Source: an uncultured Flavobacteriia bacterium (GTDB lineage: Bacteria > Bacteroidota > Bacteroidia > Flavobacteriales > Flavobacteriaceae). From it: a stretch of DNA of 6,889 nt. Shown one piece after another: positions 4,634-6,889 of the stretch; position 1 is the stretch's first letter, and each line of letters begins with the position of its first letter. The notes under the pieces were generated by a model, which searched no databases, was not told the DNA's origin, and saw nothing but the letters and a program-made list of their open reading frames with translations. The position numbers were made by a program, and so were the translations under genes. The stretch lies in NCBI GenBank assembly GCA_946482495.1, contig CAMLRV010000120.1, positions 1-6,889 of the forward strand. Direction: 5' to 3'.

Positions 4634-6889
4634 TTAGAATTTATATTTTATGCTTCCTAATACTTGACGTGGAGCAATTGGGTTTACACTATAATTTTCG
4701 TGAACTGTATAGTTTAACTCGTTTGTAATGTTAGATAATTTAACTAATACTGATAATTTTTTCCAAGTATATCCTGTTGAAAAATCGATAGTAGTATAAC
4801 CTTCTAAAGGAATTTCACGATCTCTAATGCTAATTGTATAAGTTGGAGGAGTTGTAGCAGGAGTTACCGCTGTCCATTGATAATCATTATTCCATCCACC
4901 TAAGCGGTTTCCAACATAATTTGCTATAGCTCCAAAAGAAAGACCTTTTAATTTACCCTCAGGTAAAGTATAGAAGAAGCTTAAATTAGCCGTGTTTTTA
5001 GGTGTTCTTGCCACACGATCTCCTTCAACAAAACTTCCATGTGTTCCTGAAGTTTTAGTATAACGCATATCATTAAAACTATATCCACCATTAATAGTTA
5101 ATCCTTCAATTGGCATTGCTGTAACATCAATTTCTACACCTTTACTTCTTGTTCCACCACCTAAAACTTTTATTGTTGAATCAACATTTGCAGTAACACC
5201 ATCAGCTAAATACGGAGCCGTTTGTGCTAAATTACTATTATCAATTTGGTAAACAGTAAGATTAGTTGCTAATTTTCCATCCATGAATTCTTTTTTAATA
5301 CCGAATTCAATTTGATCAATAATTGACGCTTCTAAAACTTCTTTATAAATATTTGTTCCTGTGTTTGGTGTGAAAGAACTAGAATAACTTCCAAATAACG
5401 AAATACTAGTTGTTGGCTGATAAACCAATCCTACTTTAGGTGAGAAAGCTTTATCTATTCTCATTACAGCTACATCACCAACCGCATTATCAAGCGATGT
5501 TGTTATTTCATTAGCTACACCAGCAGCGTTTACTTTCATTACTTCTTTATAAGTAGTTGCCTGACTTTCTTGCCATGACCAACGGATACCCGCTAAAAGT
5601 TTAATTTTGTCTGTAAAAGAAATTAAATCTTGAGCATATACTCCAAAACGCTGAGTTTCAGTATCTACAATTTGTGTTGGTCTAGAAGCAAATGGAGCAT
5701 CATAACTTTGTGTACTTGGATCGTAGTTGTAAAGATTAATTGTAGTTGTTTCTGTTGTTTGTGTTTTTAAAAGATCATTGTAAAAAACGAAAGTATAAGC
5801 TGTAGCTAATGAATTTTCATAATCTGCTCCTGTAAATATTTGGTGCTTAATACTTCCTGTATTAAATGTCCCTTGTAAACTTAATTGATTTCCTAAAATA
5901 TCTTCTAAGTTTTTATTTTGAACCAATCCTCTTTTCCAATCTCCAGGATTAGCATATTTGTCTAAGTCAGATAATTGAGAAGTTGATTTTGATTGTCTAT
6001 TATAAGATTGGTAAGAAGTATTAAAATTAATTTTCCAATTTTTATGTAATTCGTGATTTAATAATAAAGACGTACTAGATGATTTTGTCTTTCCTGTAGA
6101 CCAAAGTGCTCCATAAAAATTACTACGATCAACATCAACAATATTTTTACCAATAATTCCCGTACCAAAATCTGGCGTCCAATCTGCATCTAAATAATCA
6201 CCCTGTAATGTAAGTTGAGTTCTATCACTCAATTTAAAAAGGAAAGATGGATTTATATATTTACGTTCATTTGTTACAAAATCTCTAAAGCTTTCTGAAT
6301 TCTCATATGAACCAACAATACGATAAGCAATATATTTATTCAACGGACCATATAAGTCAACTGTTGGTTTATAGTATGAGTAACTTCCGGCTTGCATTGT
6401 AATTTCTCCACCTCTTTTGAAAGAAGGTGTTTTAGTCACTAAATTTAAGATACCACCTGGAGCAACATTTCCATATAATAATGCTGAACCTCCTTTTAAG
6501 AATTCCACTTTTTCTAATGAAGAAACCTCAGGAATAGAACCAGAATTAAAACGGAATCCATTTTTAAACATATTGTTGGCAGACATATCATATCCTCTAG
6601 AGAAAAATGATTCTTGAGCACCACCACGAGCAGAACTTACATAAACACCATTGGCATTTTTAATAACTTCACTTAAACGAATAGATTGTTGTTGTGTGAT
6701 AACTTCGCTTCCAATTTCTTGAACACTTTGTGGTAAATCTTTCACTGCAATTCCGGATTTAACAACTGAACCTGTTTTTTTTGTTTGATTAGAAGTAATT
6801 ATAACTGTCTCAATTGCTTGATGTTTTTTCTTAACTGTATCATTTTCAATACTTAAGATTTCGTCACTTGAAGAGTTTGGGGCTTGCGC
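4634..6889 (-). CDS. TonB-dependent siderophore receptor, N-terminus cut by window edge
   Basis: Reading leftward from the right edge, 751 codons are visible, ending at TAA 4636-4634. The apparent GTG start at 6745 is not real: the frame stays open through the edge. The first visible residues are AQAPNSSSDE, where AQA fits a signal-peptidase cleavage site, so probably only about 20 residues are missing. A TonB-box-like ETVIITS is at visible residues 27-33. The plug domain starts at KDLPQSVQEIGSEVI (50-64), contains RGYDMSAN, and has VEFLKGGSALLYGN followed by PGGILNLVTKTP, the signature of siderophore-type receptors. The rest is a beta-barrel with many aromatic/Gly strands, ending LGSIKYKF with the C-terminal Phe of outer-membrane proteins. 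It imports a ferric siderophore or similar chelate using TonB energy. The exact ligand is unknown. A PepSY protein follows 39 nt downstream. The promoter and any Fur site lie outside the window. Confidence 0.95.
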   Translation of the reverse strand, partial: AQAPNSSSDEILSIENDTVKKKHQAIETVIITSNQTKKTGSVVKSGIAVKDLPQSVQEIGSEVITQQQSIRLSEVIKNANGVYVSSARGGAQESFFSRGYDMSANNMFKNGFRFNSGSIPEVSSLEKVEFLKGGSALLYGNVAPGGILNLVTKTPSFKRGGEITMQAGSYSYYKPTVDLYGPLNKYIAYRIVGSYENSESFRDFVTNERKYINPSFLFKLSDRTQLTLQGDYLDADWTPDFGTGIIGKNIVDVDRSNFYGALWSTGKTKSSSTSLLLNHELHKNWKINFNTSYQSYNRQSKSTSQLSDLDKYANPGDWKRGLVQNKNLEDILGNQLSLQGTFNTGSIKHQIFTGADYENSLATAYTFVFYNDLLKTQTTETTTINLYNYDPSTQSYDAPFASRPTQIVDTETQRFGVYAQDLISFTDKIKLLAGIRWSWQESQATTYKEVMKVNAAGVANEITTSLDNAVGDVAVMRIDKAFSPKVGLVYQPTTSISLFGSYSSSFTPNTGTNIYKEVLEASIIDQIEFGIKKEFMDGKLATNLTVYQIDNSNLAQTAPYLADGVTANVDSTIKVLGGGTRSKGVEIDVTAMPIEGLTINGGYSFNDMRYTKTSGTHGSFVEGDRVARTPKNTANLSFFYTLPEGKLKGLSFGAIANYVGNRLGGWNNDYQWTAVTPATTPPTYTISIRDREIPLEGYTTIDFSTGYTWKKLSVLVKLSNITNELNYTVHENYSVNPIAPRQVLGSIKYKF

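Noticed and set aside
6417..6617. 66-residue plus-strand open frame
   Set aside because: It lies wholly inside the receptor plug on the opposite strand, where family motifs are clear; no start context or family features.
6743..6745. GTG as start of the receptor
   Set aside because: The frame is open for 48 more codons to the window edge and these include a TonB-box-like motif and a signal-cleavage-like AQA.

Overview
The window looks like chromosome from a Flavobacterium-like member of the Bacteroidota. The DNA is AT-rich, start codons are preceded by A/T runs instead of Shine-Dalgarno sequences, and two intergenic regions carry a Bacteroidota-type promoter (TTG, about 20 nt, TAnnTTTG). The protein families fit this too: a siderophore-type TonB-dependent receptor, a PepSY membrane protein and an ArsR/SRPBCC pair. 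The assignment rests on sequence character alone and stops at about family level.

Left part (1-583): the 3' end of a cyclase-family (kynurenine formamidase-like) metal hydrolase is followed by a 363-bp gene-poor gap. This gap holds the most unusual element in the window, an array of 21-bp tandem repeats at about 315-482. The copies alternate between two variants, giving a 42-bp higher-order period. On the minus strand the array reads as a heptad-repeat peptide that is broken by one stop codon and continues in frame beyond it. A promoter for the next gene lies just right of the array.

Middle part (584-3987, all plus strand): an MFS transporter, a small VOC (glyoxalase-fold) protein, a membrane-anchored putative zinc peptidase with HELIH and a downstream Glu, then a two-gene unit of an ArsR-family repressor overlapping an SRPBCC/AHA1-like protein by 4 nt. 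The ArsR unit has a clear promoter with GTTGC/GCAAC half-sites overlapping it, which suggests autoregulation and moves the start codon to 3173. A strong hairpin at 3997-4027 closes this side and can serve both strands.

Right part (4046-6889, minus strand): a TonB-dependent siderophore receptor, whose N-terminus runs off the right edge, is followed 39 nt downstream by a three-helix PepSY protein. They form a probable ferric-siderophore uptake unit: the receptor brings the ferric chelate across the outer membrane, and the PepSY protein may act at the inner membrane, perhaps in reduction or release of iron.

Most of the window is ordinary accessory metabolism and transport. No multi-gene system is recognisably new. 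The repeat array and its broken heptad frame are the only parts I cannot explain with known families.
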